64,000 nucleotides of DNA from Diphasiastrum complanatum (GCA_029204225.1 CM055101.1:28943475-29007474); one strand, 5' to 3'; positions 49,730-61,479 are shown, counted from the first letter of the stretch. Notes: generated by a model from the sequence alone, not told the origin. Numbers and translations: made by a program.

Positions 49730-50940
49730 ACTTTGATTAGCCTCATGCCATATTTTTATCAAGTGGTTGCTCATGAAATTTGATGATTTCTCTGGCCTTG
49801 GATAACTCGTTCGTGGCCAACTACTTGTAATTATCAAATTTAGCCTTAAATCTCTCCAAGGTAGACTTGTAGCTTGCCACCTTGTGAATCAGGTAATTTA
49901 TCTCATCTCGTTTTGCGACACAAAAATGTCTGTTATTGGTGTATAAAGCAGGTTATCATGCTTTGTGGCCACTGTATCCAATTTTTCCAAGATTTTCTCT
50001 TTTTTTTAATGAACCAAGTCGAGATGTCCTTAGAAAAGCGGCAATTACTATTTAGCCTCCATGACTGTTTTATCGACTTGTTCATGGGCCTTTGTCAATG
50101 CATCCTATAGCTTGCCACGTAAGTCTACAGTGCGTCTTCATTCTGTTGGGCTGCCTTGAGCTCCTTTGTCGATTTTTTCTCGAGTTGCTTCGCTATTTGT
50201 AGCTCTTTATTGATTTGGATCAGCTTTTGGCCCATAAGCGTGGTTTCATTGATCGTATTTGAAATTCTTTTGTACAAAGAAGCTTTTTCCTCTATCACTT
50301 TCTGGATCATATTGCCTAGATGTGAATGGATGGCCATGATATCTACATAATCAAGAGGGATCACATGTATCATAGATCCAGTAGCATGTCCGCAAATTTC
50401 CAACCATTACGAATTGGTCTAGCAATTTACGGGTGTCTACACAACCGGATCACAAATGGCCTTAATGAGATAGCCATCGTTTGTCCAGGCCTGAGGGGTT
50501 CTATATCAAGAAAAGCTTTTATGGCACTATGTGAAATCTTATGGGAGAGGTTTGGACCTAGGACTAGAAACAATTATATCGCAACAAGGGTCACCTCAGT
50601 CATACACACCTTGTGCATTACTCCATTATAAGTGATATAAAACTTCTCCTTGACCTCGTCCCATGTACCCAAGGCCATTCCAATAAACACCATACTGATT
50701 AATTTGTTTGAAAATAAAGTGGAGTAAATGCCCATCACCTTGAACAAAGACTCGACAAGGATTATCCATTCACCTACTTTGTCAGTGCTAGCCAGGCCCA
50801 GAAGATCATGTGTTACAGACACATCTCTCTTAAGTGAGGAAGGAAATAGAGACGAGATAGAATCGATAGACAACATGATGACAAGTAGAAAAGATGTGAA
50901 GAAAGTGTATCAAATAGCTAGTAAGAAGGTGTAGAAAGTT
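49730..50940 (-). pseudogene. unidentified coding relic with a coiled-coil segment
   Basis: Two minus-strand frames stand out: 50876-50574 (LGLASTDKVGEWIILVESLF, FIGMALGTWDEVKEKFYITYNG) and 50403-50125 (VIEEKASLYKRISNTINET, then a heptad-rich QINKELQIAKQLEKKSTKEL). Between and beyond them the translation continues in broken frames (for example TVATKHDNLLYTPITDIF). I do not recognise the family; a decayed retroelement Gag or a transposon accessory protein is possible. Confidence 0.35.
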
Positions 50941-53211
50941 TTGGTCACAAATTTATTTTGCAAGGGCTCCGCTAGCACTGGTGAGAAATGAATCAAAATT
51001 CACCCTTATATAGACAAATTTGGTGGGTTAGTGGTTCTATTAGACAAAGTGCTAGTTTGGCTAATCGGTTCTCGACAAAAATTGGCAGGCATCTTCAGTA
51101 CATTGAAAATAGCTTGAACAAAACTCAGTGAAGGTTCCTAGCCAATCAAGAAGCTCAACAAAGGTTTCATATATCTAGCGAGGGTTCACTCTCGCCTAGC
51201 TCCACCTAGATACTGAATTTAATGATTTTTTTCATGGTTTCAAGCCTCGCCCAATCTAATTTTGCTAAATTGGATCCATCTATCAAGTCAGCGAAGGTCC
51301 ATAATGACTCATAGATGCTCAACAAAGGTTCCCAATATGGCATATGACTGAACGACATAAAAATTGGTACTTCTGTTGCAAACCAATATAGGTAGATCTG
51401 AGTAAGATATATCATCTAAGAGCTCGGTGAGGGTTAATATTGATTTGAATCAAAATCCGACGTTGATAGTGATTTTTTGGTCATTTTTTCTTTAAGATAT
51501 TCGTTCTTGAAAATATTTTTCTTTTTCTTTTTTTGAAATGATGACTTTTCAGATTTTTGTTCATCATTTTTGTTTTCTACTTTTCAATTTTTCATTTTTC
51601 TTGTCATTTTTCTAAAAATAACAAAATAAGTGCTAGAAACAAAAAATATCCAAATGGTAGTTAGGTAGGCAAATTAAGCTGCCAAAATTTTCATAGTCGG
51701 CTAAGAGAGAAATACACAATTTCACATAGTTCCTCTTGACAAAGCAAGACTAAACCCTTTGAAGCCTTTATTCATAAACCAACAAGGTACATTTTAGCTG
51801 AAAAGTAAAATACAGGACTGTAAAGCACCATAAAGCATAACCACTTTCAAAATGTCTAGCTGATACCTGTCACCATTCTACAACACAAAACCGCACGAGT
51901 TAGTACAATGGGAAAGACAGGTGTCATAGTTGAGCGTTAGTTGTTATCCATGTCCAAAAGAAGTTATACTACTTATCAGCATAAATAACATTTTAAATCA
52001 TAGTCCAGTCTTTCCAAACACAAAGAAGGTTTTTGAGCAATAGGCCAGGCCCTGCCATTACCGTATCAAGGCGAGTACCATGCTGATCAGTTTTTGGACA
52101 TTGGTCTGTATCAGTTCATTTTGTTTAAAGCATAAGTATGAATAGTTTTCACCGTATATATTGCTTACCGCTAAAAGAAATGGTGCGGACATGTGTGCAG
52201 GTGTTAGAGCAAATCCATGCTATGCTAACCCCGGTGACTTAAAAAAATCGTCACACTACTATCCATACTCTTGAGCATATCCATGCTTTCCAGTTGTATC
52301 TCACCATAATCTGATATAATTACTGAATGGGTAATAAATTTGTAAAAGCCCTGGTTGAATAGTGTAGTTACGAATAAACTTATGTTTATCGTAACTCCAT
52401 ATCCAACCCGTGGTTTTTAAGACCTTGTATTGGATAGGCTATATCTTATTGGTGAGGAATCTGTGATTTTTACAAGGTATTAGGACAGATCCGTGCCATT
52501 CTAATCCTTTTGTAAGAACCATTTATCTTATGCAAATCCATGTTGTCCAAGATAATTCAAAGAGAAACCTTGCGTATGTGTCATTATACATCGAGTAGTT
52601 ACATCATTTATGAAGTGGGTAGAATCAAACTAAGTAAGAACCAACTTATTTCCGCATTTAGGATCATTATTAGTCACCGAGAATGGAATATATTTGTAAA
52701 GAGACACCTTCCCTTTCAAGCGTAAGTGGTGTATTCAAAGTCTGAAAATTGTTCGGAGAACTCATACCTGGATGATCATAGAAGTGACTTTTTGTGAGGA
52801 TGCCATGTTAGTCCTTTAAGTGCTCTTGCCTTCTTTTAACAAGAAGTAGGTTGAAACAATGTTTGATAAACATTTTCACCCAATACTTGATAGATCTAAA
52901 TGTTGCATATGAATATAAATTACTTCTTTGTTTAAAAAGTATGAACATACCAATGTATCTATTAGATCATTTTTCTTTTCAACTTGTTAACATTCAATGA
53001 ACTCAAAGAATTGCATGCTTCTACAAATTTACATATTTATGAATTTCACATTCATTAGCTTTCACTTATTATCTTATGTAAACATCTAGTCAAATGACCA
53101 ATAATGCTTGACGAATAATGCTCCTAACATTTGACATATTTAATGACACAAACCAAATACAATCAAGATGCATGGATTATACATCTCTGCATATCAACAA
53201 AATTTAAATCT
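50941..53211. other. unassigned DNA
   Basis: No gene is recognised. 51470-51620 is T-rich with TTTTTC repeats. Several TCCATGCTNTNCTAA-like short blocks between 52200 and 52550 look like decayed repeats. Confidence 0.4.
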
Positions 53212-53715
53212 TCACATTTGACTTATTGTCTTTGGCAAACATTTGGGTAGAGGACAGTTGAAACTATACTTGATGAATAATTCCTCCCCGAACCTAATAG
53301 ATCTAGTGGCACAGACCATTACATAAGTGCCCTTTACATTCCTAGTAAAATATTCTTTTTTTCCGTTGGTGCGTTCTTCAAAATCACAATTCATCAATAG
53401 AGGGTGGCCAATGGAACTATTTATATATGCAGCAATGTTTCCATGCACATCTGGATGTTCATCAATGTATGTATGATTTGCCCTTCAGATGTTTCCTCCT
53501 TGCATGCGTTGCTCCTCTAAAGAACAAGCATTTGAATTCAAGCCATATACTTGCATCCTCCATTGGTGACGACACAAAGCATGCCAATCACCCCAATTGT
53601 ATTGAGGTCCTGCATATGGCATCAATGTCACAACACTATTTAGAGGGACCTCAATATTACTCAATGCAAAAAGGCTCAAACCAGCCTCAAGAAAGTGTTC
53701 ACTAGGAATGATCAT
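53212..53715 (-). pseudogene. SET-domain protein relic
   Basis: SET domains transfer methyl groups to lysines, mainly on histones. In one continuous frame: GLSLFALSNIEVP, VVTLMPYAGPQ (the N-terminal SET strand), a TGA at 53487-53485 after QGGNI, then YIDEHPDVHGNIAAYINSSIG, NCDFEE and the C-terminal CATRSIRFGEELFIKYSF. The NH motif of SET domains reads MNC here. The in-frame stop, the short length and the transposon surroundings point to a pseudogene or a domain captured by a mobile element. The exon upstream is probably 53843-54217. Confidence 0.7.
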
Positions 53716-53842
53716 TTACATTCGACCCCAATACGCAAATGGTGTTCCATTTAATGGTAATGGTGATTGGAGTGGCCAACACAACTATCTACTTCTAAGA
53801 AAAGGTTTTACTAATGGTTGCACGCTAGGTGGAAGAGGAAGG

Positions 53843-54217
53843 TCAGACAAAGAACCTAGTGCGTAGTAATTTGCAATTATCTTTCAAACTAGTCATAATA
53901 CGTCCAAGACGTGTTCTCTTTTTTAAAGGGGTGGTCAAGTTTGTGGAATCCATGTGGAGTATCATGGAGGACTCATGTGCAACATCTAGGATAGGTGTGG
54001 TTGGGTGGTAAGAATGTTCTAGAGATTTGGAGACATGGATTGAATCACAAGGCATTGATGAACTAATTATGTCATGCAAGGGGTCATCATCAACAAGAGC
54101 ATCATCTAAAACCAATGATGATCCAAAATCAATATTCATGTGATTTATCCTATCAATAATATTCTCGATCTCTCTTGCAACTCTTTTTCTTGAAACCAAC
54201 TTATCTTCCTTCTTCTG
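53843..54217 (-). CDS. hypothetical exon upstream of the SET relic
   Basis: CAACTTTTGCAG precedes KKEDKLVSRKRVAREIENII, a basic, helical start, and the frame continues to TTPLKKRTRLGRIMTSL and a TAG. No domain is recognised. The splice acceptor, position and strand suggest it could belong with the SET-domain sequence, but no continuous join was found. Confidence 0.35.
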   Translation of the reverse strand, partial: QKKEDKLVSRKRVAREIENIIDRINHMNIDFGSSLVLDDALVDDDPLHDIISSSMPCDSIHVSKSLEHSYHPTTPILDVAHESSMILHMDSTNLTTPLKKRTRLGRIMTSLKDNCKLLRTRFFV

Positions 54218-54238
54218 CAAAAGTTGAAAATGTTAGAT

Positions 54239-54239
54239 G

Positions 54240-54297
<58 letters not shown>
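54239..54297. repeat. (TC)n microsatellite, about 58 bp
   Basis: An uninterrupted TC run lies right after the splice-acceptor side of the hypothetical exon. Arg-Glu ORFs on the minus strand are its translation. Confidence 0.95.
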
Positions 54298-54300
<3 letters not shown>

Positions 54301-54349
54301 CATGAAACACAAATTAATATATAGCACAAGACGTAAACCAGTAGCATGA

Positions 54350-54420
54350 AACACACACATGCACACACACAAACACACGCACGCACACACCCACCCACCC
54401 ACACCCACCCTAAACACACA
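54350..54420. repeat. (CA)n / CCCA-rich microsatellite
   Basis: An impure ACACAC tract with CACGCACGCACAC and CCACCCACCCACACCCACCC. The Cys/Val-rich ORFs on the minus strand follow it. Confidence 0.93.
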
Positions 54421-54639
54421 TGAAGAGAAAAAAAGAGAGAACATTAGAGAATGCTAATCAAAACTCCCAAACCACACGATTATATCCTACTCCAGAATGT
54501 CACCACATGCTGCCTCCTTGCGACGTTTGGGCTTTTTTTGTGGAACTCATCTTCCAACAAAAAACATTTGAACCACGTCTTTAACGGAAGAAAACAAGGG
54601 CTACACACCTTCCTAGAATTGGGAGTGTTGGTTACCTTT

Positions 54640-54642
<3 letters not shown>

Positions 54643-54721
<79 letters not shown>
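54643..54721. repeat. (CT)n microsatellite, about 78 bp
   Basis: A perfect CT run, in the same phase as the one at 54239 and about 345 bp away. Its length suggests ongoing slippage, and assembly length may be inexact. Confidence 0.95.
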
Positions 54722-54722
<1 letters not shown>

Positions 54723-54765
54723 ACGTGAATGAGTCTATTATGGGTAAATTGAATATGGAAATCAA

Positions 54766-54995
54766 GATTAACTACATCTAATCATTCTATTTGGATTTTT
54801 TCTTTTAGAAGCAGTGAGAGATTAACTTCATCTATTCATTCTATTTGGATTTTTCCTTTTAGAAGCAAGTGAGAGATTAATTTCATCTAATGATTCTATT
54901 TGAATTTTTTCTTTTAGAAGCAAGTGAGAGATTAACTTCATCTAATTATTCTATTTGGATTTTTTCTTTTAGAAGCAAGTGAGAGATTAACTTCA
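54766..54995. repeat. 54-55-bp unit repeated about four times
   Basis: GATTAACTTCATCTAATCAT...TTTTAGAAGCAAGTGAGA begins at 54766, 54820, 54875, 54930 and, partly, 54985. Units differ by a few bases. The right end runs into the coding-like sequence at 54946-55260. Confidence 0.9.
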
Positions 54996-55260
54996 AAGTA
55001 TCGTAGCACTCATCCCATTGCTCAATATTTATTGGCCAAACTATACTTGAAGTGTCATAAGGGTCAAAGATTAAAGCATTTCCAAAAAACACTTTAAAGA
55101 GTTTACCTCTCGTACTCTTGGATTCTCTGTGTGCATTCCATTGGCCCAAATATGATCATTGACAATCCTCCTTGTCCGAATCCTAAGGCCTTTGCATTGT
55201 GTGCATGTACATGGTATCCTCTCATCATATTATGGTTGAAACTGGTCCAATAATCCAATT
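54946..55260 (-). pseudogene. unidentified relic with CxCxxC and basic helix
   Basis: The minus strand reads CTCTQCKGLRIRTRRIVNDHI near 55205-55140, then in another frame GKLFKVFFGNALIFDPYDTS and INIEQWDECYDTLKLISHLL. The CxCxxCK...R.R..V.DHI pattern recalls the transposase-associated zinc domain of CACTA elements, but the match is weak. Confidence 0.3.
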
Positions 55261-55535
55261 GCAAATTGCACAAATTCTTTCAGTGTCATTCAAGTGAAAA
55301 TTGACAAATTCTAACATGTGACGAATTGTAGCATGTGACAAAAATTGACAAAATAGTCTTTGTACATTTAGTGCATTTGCAACCTTCATTTGTGATGGAG
55401 TGGTGTCTTAATTTCCAAAGAGCAATATACTATATCATAGTCCTCAACCAAATTGGAGTACATCACTATTATAAATAAAAAAATTATGACATAATTATGG
55501 AGATGCCTGTATGATAAAAAAGAAGGATGTCTTGA
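55261..55535. other. junction DNA before copia G
   Basis: No gene is seen. A short tandem AATTCTAACATGTGACG / AATTGTAGCATGTGAC lies at about 55306-55340. Confidence 0.4.
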
Positions 55536-56672
55536 TTGGAAAAGGTAAAAGGCAAGGGAAGTTGTTCAAACTTAGATGCTTGTTTTATTGCTAACCAAGT
55601 TGGATGTGTTGCCAAGGAGCAAATACCTATTCAAGAGGTCTGGCATAAAAGGATGGGACACCTCAACTTCAAGTCATTGGAGGTAATGGCTAGAAAAAAG
55701 GTTGTGATAGGTCTTCCAAGTTCCTTAAGTGGCATCAAACATGTTTGTAAGTCTTGTGCTTTGTCTAAGTCACATAGACTACCTTATACTAGATCTAGAA
55801 AGCCATATCAACTTGTACATTTAGATATTCATGGATTTACTACAATTAGCAATAGTGGAGCTAAGATGTATGTAACATTCATTGATGATTTTAGTAGATT
55901 TTGTTGGATCTATCTACTAAAGAGCAAGGATGAAGTGTATGATGTCTTTATCAAGTTCAAGAATGCAAGGGAGAACCAATTTTTTACAAGGATCAAGTGC
56001 TTAAGAAGTGACAATGGTGGTGAGTACATATCTACCAAGTTCAAGGCCTTTTGTGATGAGCATGGGATCAAGAGGGAGTATACAACATCAAGGAACCCAC
56101 AACAAAATGGAGTGGCTGAAAGGAAGAATAGGACTTTATGTGAAAGGGCTAAAGCCACGAGATTAAGTGCTAATCTTGACAAACCATTTTGGGATCAAGC
56201 TTTGTTGTGTGCCAATTTTCGGTGCAATAGGTGGCCGAATGCTATTTTGGATGGAAGGACACCTTTTGAGATGCTATTCAAGAGGAGGCTGAGTGTCAAC
56301 TTTCTAAGAACCTTTGGATGCACATGCTATGTCAACATTAATCTTCATGATAGGATCAAGGAGGATCCATCTTCAATAAGAGGTACTTTTGTTGGATATA
56401 ATGAGGTGAGTAAAGGCTACAAGGTCTACATTCCTTCTACTAACAAAGTGATTGTTGGTAGAGATGTCATCTTTGATGAGGGGAACATTCCAAAAGTGTC
56501 TTCAAGCATGATTGATAAAGGTGTGGATGGATCTAACATTCTTGATGGTGATGTAAAGGATTCTACTTTAGATGGTGATGATGATGGACCTTTATCAAGT
56601 CAAAAGCCAAGGAGAACATCAAGGAAAAGACAAGTACCTTCATCACATTTGATGAGAAGGATAAGCAAGTAG
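55536..56672 (+). pseudogene. copia G integrase, truncated on both sides
   Basis: The open frame of 378 codons has the zinc part VWHKRMGHLNFKSLE ... CKSCALSKSHRLPY and the catalytic core with HLDIHGF (first D), FIDDFSRFCWIYLL, LRSDNGGEYIST (second D) and NPQQNGVAERKNRT (E). FVGYNEVSKGYKVYIP, RDVIFDEGN and a charged tail follow. All three catalytic residues are intact. A stop at 56670 and frame breaks remove the link to a reverse transcriptase; only scraps such as LSIKLL are readable up to about 56900. Protease and gag are absent. Confidence 0.93.
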
Positions 56673-57016
56673 TTTCTAGAAATTATGTTGCTTTCCTAAC
56701 CTTTTTTGATGAACTACAAGTGTAGATCAAGCAAGGAAAGAAGAGGAGTGGATCCAAGCAATGGGTCTTGAGTATCAAGCTCTTATGAAGAATGAAATAT
56801 CTTTTGGAGGATCTTCTTGTGTAGATGGTGCTATACAAGTAGATGGATGTTGTCTTGTTAGAAAATCAAGTAATGGATCTTAGAAACAAAGTTTGTTAAT
56901 TGAATATGCTGATCAAAATAAGTTATTACTCGCCAATTCAAATTTTCTGTCAATTTTCAATTTTTCGTCTTTTCTATTGAGTTTTATTCTTACTTGTTCA
57001 CTAATTTAACTCACCA

Positions 57017-57587
57017 TCAGTACAGAGGCATGTATACACCTTGATCTGTCTTGTACCAGACCGACAAGTTATAGTTTTTATTACTCATCAGAATTATAAC
57101 TTGCCGAACTAGATTAGAGAACTCATCTCCTAATCCATTCAAAATTACTTGTACTAGTTCATTGGCTTGGATCTTCTCTCCTATAGATCCCAATTCTTTG
57201 TTCAAAGATTTTATCCTAAGGACATACTCTTGTCCATTTTCTCCACTTCCCTCATACTTTGCAAGGTAGCATAGGCATTCTTGAAGTGTTATTAGATTCA
57301 TAACTATTCTTTAGCGAATCCCAAGCCTCTTTTGATGAGGCACAAGAAGCCACCTCCTTCAAGAGGTCATTGCTTACATTCAACTTTAAGCAATGTAAGG
57401 CTAATCTAGCTGTCTTCTTGTATTTTAATTCTTCTTGGGTAGCATGAGGCTCCTCCTCAACTCCTAAAACAATATCAAAGAGATCATGGATCACAAGTAG
57501 TGATTCCATCCTCACTTTCCAAATGGAATAGTTTGTGGAAGTTAGTTTCTCACTAGATTCTAACAAATATCCACCCATGGATGACAT
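57017..57587 (-). pseudogene. copia gag (UBN2-type), minus strand
   Basis: MSSMGGYLLESSEKLTSTNYSIWKVRMESLL, VEEEPHATQEELKYKKTARLAL and LLKEVASCASSKEAWDSLKNSYESNN are in one frame. After a break near 57275, ECLCYLAKYEGSG, EYVLRIKSLNKELGSIGE and LVQVILNGLGDEFSNLVRQV follow in another. This is the Gag/UBN2 region of plant copia elements, similar to the gag at 61480-62060. The 57588-58000 DNA beside it is presumably its leader and LTR. Confidence 0.88.
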
Positions 57588-58353
57588 TGTGAATGAAAGT
57601 CTATGAGAAGCACAAAGATCTCTTGATAATGAGTGATCTAAAATAGATTTCTAGCTTTCCAAAAAGCTTCTAATCTCGGCCCAATCAACCTAGTTCAATT
57701 TGGATGATGGTATAATAGATCTACTTCAAATATCCTAGCAAGTCACTCCTTCAAAATATTGATTCTAGTACAATTTTGATTGATATTTCACACACACTTA
57801 AGATATGAACAAATCAGCCCTATAGATCTGATCTAATGCTTCAAAATGAATTGCTTCAATGAATCAAAACACTATTTGATCATTAGCATTCAATAGATTG
57901 AACCTAGATCTAGACAATGCACCAAAAACCTTGAATTTTGGACTAGTATGTACATTTTTGGGTCAAAAACACTAAAGAAAATTAATTTGTAGGTTGTTGT
58001 ATGGTTTCACATGTGTGGACAGTACATCAGCAGCCCACAAATCGATCTTGACCAAAAATATTGAAGTACCTATCTCCTTGAACTCGCCCTCTCAAGTAAG
58101 CATTCGCTTGTTGATCTAGTTGTTTGTTGGCATTCTTTGTTTTTAATACCCTGCAATCATGGATCTCATGATTAGTTTGAAGTGAACTAGCTGAGGTGTC
58201 ACAATACACTGAGTGATGTGGCCAACTGACTAAATCCATGGTAGAATATGTTTATCTCTCTTACCCTAGAGCATGTACCACTAGTATTTCCTTTCTTGTT
58301 GGAGATCTTGCCTGATGTGAATCTCCTATTGTAGTAGATTTTAGTTCCATAAC
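57588..58353. other. leader/LTR-like DNA of the minus-strand copia gag, and unassigned DNA
   Basis: No gene is recognised. CACATGTGTGGAC at about 58008 is the motif found in the other copia LTRs. Minus-strand ORFs at 58027-58426 match nothing I know. Confidence 0.4.
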
Positions 58354-59510
58354 TAGAATCGACAGATATTCTGTGGCACAAGAGGTTATGCCACATGACC
58401 ATGTAGGCCTTGTACCAAGCCAACAAGATCAGAGAATCGAAGAAGTCAAAATCAAGAGTTGAGATATTTGAACTACCTACAAATCATGTCTTAGAGGCAA
58501 AATGAACACCTTTTAGTAAAGATGTTTATAAAGCAACCAAGGTACTGAAAATTGTGTATTCAAATATTTGTGGACCATTCGGAGTATTGTCTTTAGGTGA
58601 TGCAAAATACTTCATTAAGTTTATTGATAACTTCAGGAAGTTCGTTGTAGTATACTTTATTCATACAAAATTAGAAGCTTTTAAGAAATTTGTTGAGTAT
58701 ACAAATTGGGTTGAGAAGTAGACAGACAACAAGTTGAAGCAAATTTGCACAGATCATGGATGTGAGTACATTTCCAACGAATTTAAAACTTATTGTACTG
58801 ATCGAGGTATTATGCATACGAAGATTGCATCATACACACCTCAGCACAATGGAATTGCTGAACGAAAAAATTGTATACATATGGAAGTTGCAAGGTGTAT
58901 GATGGCTCATGCGAAAGAACCAAAACAATTGTGGGCAAAAGCAGTGGCTACGTCAAACTATCTTCAGAATAGAATTTTGAAATCTTGAATACCAGATAAA
59001 ACTCCTCACGCAATATGGTGGAAGTCGAAGCCAAATCTTGCTCATGTTTGGACATTCGGATGTGCAGTTTATATGCACATACTAGACAAATTGAGAAAGA
59101 AACTCGATGAAAAGACATAACAAGGTTTTCAGATAGGATTCGAGTTACATTCTTCATATTATCGAGTCTACATACCCGAAACTAGCAGAATAAAAGTAGT
59201 TCGAGATGTCAAATTCGATGAGTCAAAGTACATAGCAGATAGTGACTTAGTTGGCTATGAAATTTTCAAGACTTATTATGAGTTACCAACAACAGAAGTA
59301 AAGCAAGTAGATGTTAAACAAGAATTACCAGATTCAGAGGGAGTTTAAGATCAAGCACCTGAAAGATTCAAATCACCAGTTCGAATTCAAGCAGAGCAGG
59401 TCGAACTCGAAAATGCAAAATTGAATTCGAGACCTGTACAAACTATGAGAAGATTTGAAAGACAAAGAAAACCACCAATAAGGTTTGGTCAGGATGTTTC
59501 AACAAATATA
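58354..59510 (+). pseudogene. copia D integrase, sister of copia C
   Basis: 58354-59268 is nearly the same sequence as copia C at 12576-13487. It shares a stop in the pre-integrase motif (TAG here, TAA in C), a frameshift before CLRGKM and the TGA after NRILKS. A 5-bp deletion after AAAATGA is unique to this copy. It keeps QHNGIAERKN and continues past C into the linker FKTYYELPTTE and RQRKPPIRFGQDVST, where the MITE interrupts. Confidence 0.9.
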
Positions 59511-59869
59511 CATTAGAGGAGATTTGAGCTCCAAAAAGACCCTTTAAAAATTCGTACAAGATGTAGTTTATATTATTAAAATATTATAACACTAATACTT
59601 TTGACTTGCCATAACTTTTCAATCGTCCTCCAGAAGAATGTCATCTAGCATATCATTGGAAAGCCCTTGTTGAGCATGCTAAATTTGGACTTACCACTAA
59701 AAAGTTATGCCATTTTTAGTGTGGAATCAAAATGTGGTCTCAAAAAGTTACGTTACGTAGATTTCAAATTTGAGTGTTTTGATTGGTCCATGTGTAAGAA
59801 AAAATTGAGAAAAAATATAAAAATAATCTTTACAAAGGGTCTTTTTTGGATTTAGAACTCCTCTAATGG
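59511..59869. mobile_element. MITE-like element, copy 2 (359 bp)
   Basis: The inverted ends span 35 bp: CATTAGAGGAG perfect on both sides, 11 imperfect bases, then AAAAAGACCCTTT perfect on both sides. The AT-rich interior has no ORF and matches 18279-18655. It splits copia D between the integrase linker and the reverse transcriptase. No target duplication is evident in the flanks (AAATATA and GCTATCG). Confidence 0.8.
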
Positions 59870-60720
59870 CTATCGAATTTTGTGGCTTCACAGACGAACC
59901 TCAAACATTCAAGGAAGCTATTGATGGACCAAATAAAGGTCAATGGATTCAAGCAATGCATGATGAAATATCATCGATGTATAAGAACAATGTATGGACA
60001 GTTGCACCTATGCTTGATGGAAGAAAACTAGTTAAATGCAAGTGGATCTACAAGATCAAAATAGGTCTTGATGGAGATAACATCAGATACAAAGCAAGGT
60101 TGGTTGCAAAAGGTTTTTCACAGAAATATGGGATCAACTACACTGATACTTTCTCACCAGTAGTCAAGCACACATCAATTCACTTGTTATTTATTTATGC
60201 AGTTGCTCATGATCTCAAAATCCATATTGTGGATGAGAAAACTGCTTTCTTGCATGCAAAATTAGAAGAAGATTTATTCATGGATCAACCACTTGGTTTT
60301 ATAAGCCAAGAATATCCAGAATTTGGATGTCACATGAATAAAAGCATCTAGGGTCTGAAACAAGCAGGCAAACAATGGTATAGAAAGAAGGACGAAGCAC
60401 TACGTTCTTTAGGCTTTGAACCCTTATTTGATGAGTCCAATGTCTAAGATGAAATTGTCATTCTAGCTGTTTATGTTGATGACACACTTATCTTCTCAAG
60501 AAAAGATAAATTTATTTTAGATGTCAAAAGAGATAGTTTTGGAATATTTGAGATCACTGACCTAGGAGAAGCAAAAATCTATCTAGGCTTGCTAATCGAA
60601 AGAGACTTTGAAGCTGGCAAGTTGTATCTTCACCAACAAAAGTACATTCAAAAAATAATTGAAGACTTCAACATGCTCAAATGCAAAGGTGTGCATACTG
60701 AGCAAAGAACTCCGTAGACT
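59866..60720 (+). pseudogene. copia D reverse transcriptase
   Basis: [64 protein letters not shown] and EKTAFLHAKLEEDLFMDQPLGF are in one frame. A TAG after MNKSI precedes GLKQAGKQWY, another stop precedes the catalytic YVDDTLIFS, and ITDLGEAKIYLGLLIERD follows. A duplicated KGVHTEQ / KGVHIEQ stretch near 60690-60740 breaks the link to RNase H. Confidence 0.9.
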
Positions 60721-60781
60721 CTCAAAGGTGTGCATATTGAGCAAAGCAGATTGTCCATAGACTCTTGAAGAAGAGAAATGA

Positions 60782-61155
60782 ATGGCCAATACACCCTATC
60801 GAAGGCTGATTGGATCATTGTTGTATCTTGCAGACAACACCATACCTGATATAGCCTTTGCAGTATATAGGCTGAGCCAATTTAATCAAAACTCAGGATC
60901 GTTGCATTGGAAGTTAGCAAAAAGAGTAGTACAATATCTCCAAGAAACAAAAGACTATGGACTGTGTTATTCGAAGGAAGATGGATTTCAGGTCGAATCT
61001 TACAGTGACACAAGCTGGGCATCTTTGAAGGATGGCAGTAAAAGTATTTCAGGAGGTTGTACTCTAGCATCTGGCATAACCATACTTTGGATAAGAAAGA
61101 AGCAAAAAACAGTAGTTCAATCTTCCTGTGAGGCCGCATATGTAGCAGCATTTGT
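60782..61155 (+). pseudogene. copia D RNase H, 3' truncated
   Basis: YRRLIGSLLYLADNTIPDIAFAV, LSQFNQNSGSLHWKLAKRVVQYL, YSDTSWASLKDGSKSISGG and QSSCEAAYVAAF are the first two thirds of a copia RNase H. At 61156 the sequence changes to LTR-type DNA, and the terminal motif (DIFTK) is absent. Confidence 0.9.
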
Positions 61156-61340
61156 AAGTGAACCTCACATGTGTGGAGGATGTTCCCACGTGTGGAGAAT
61201 TGTAAAGTAAATAAAAAATGTTTGATATAGGGGTCTCATAGAATTTCATTGTCAAGCATTTAGGTGTAGGATGTTGATAGGGTCAAATTTGGCATAGATG
61301 GCAAATTATCCATTTTCACTTGTAATGCCACTATTGAGCC
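61156..61340 (+). repeat. truncated LTR piece fused to copia D
   Basis: It matches 62250-62450 (GTAAGTGAAYCTCACATGTGTGG...CTATTGAGCYAAAATAGAGTA) and then diverges. It starts inside the LTR, so the junction with the RNase H frame comes from deletion or recombination. Confidence 0.82.
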
Positions 61341-61479
61341 AAAATAGAGTATGATTTGATGTGACGTAGATCTAGTTTTGGAGAGATTGAGATAGCTAGT
61401 GATAATCGTCTCACAATTTGTTGCAAGATCTTGCATAGGAGATGGTTGCACACCATTATTGGATCCTATAGTGAGAGAG

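Noticed and set aside
54145-54444. Cys/Val-rich and Arg/Glu-rich minus-strand ORFs
   Set aside because: They are translations of the CA and CT microsatellites.
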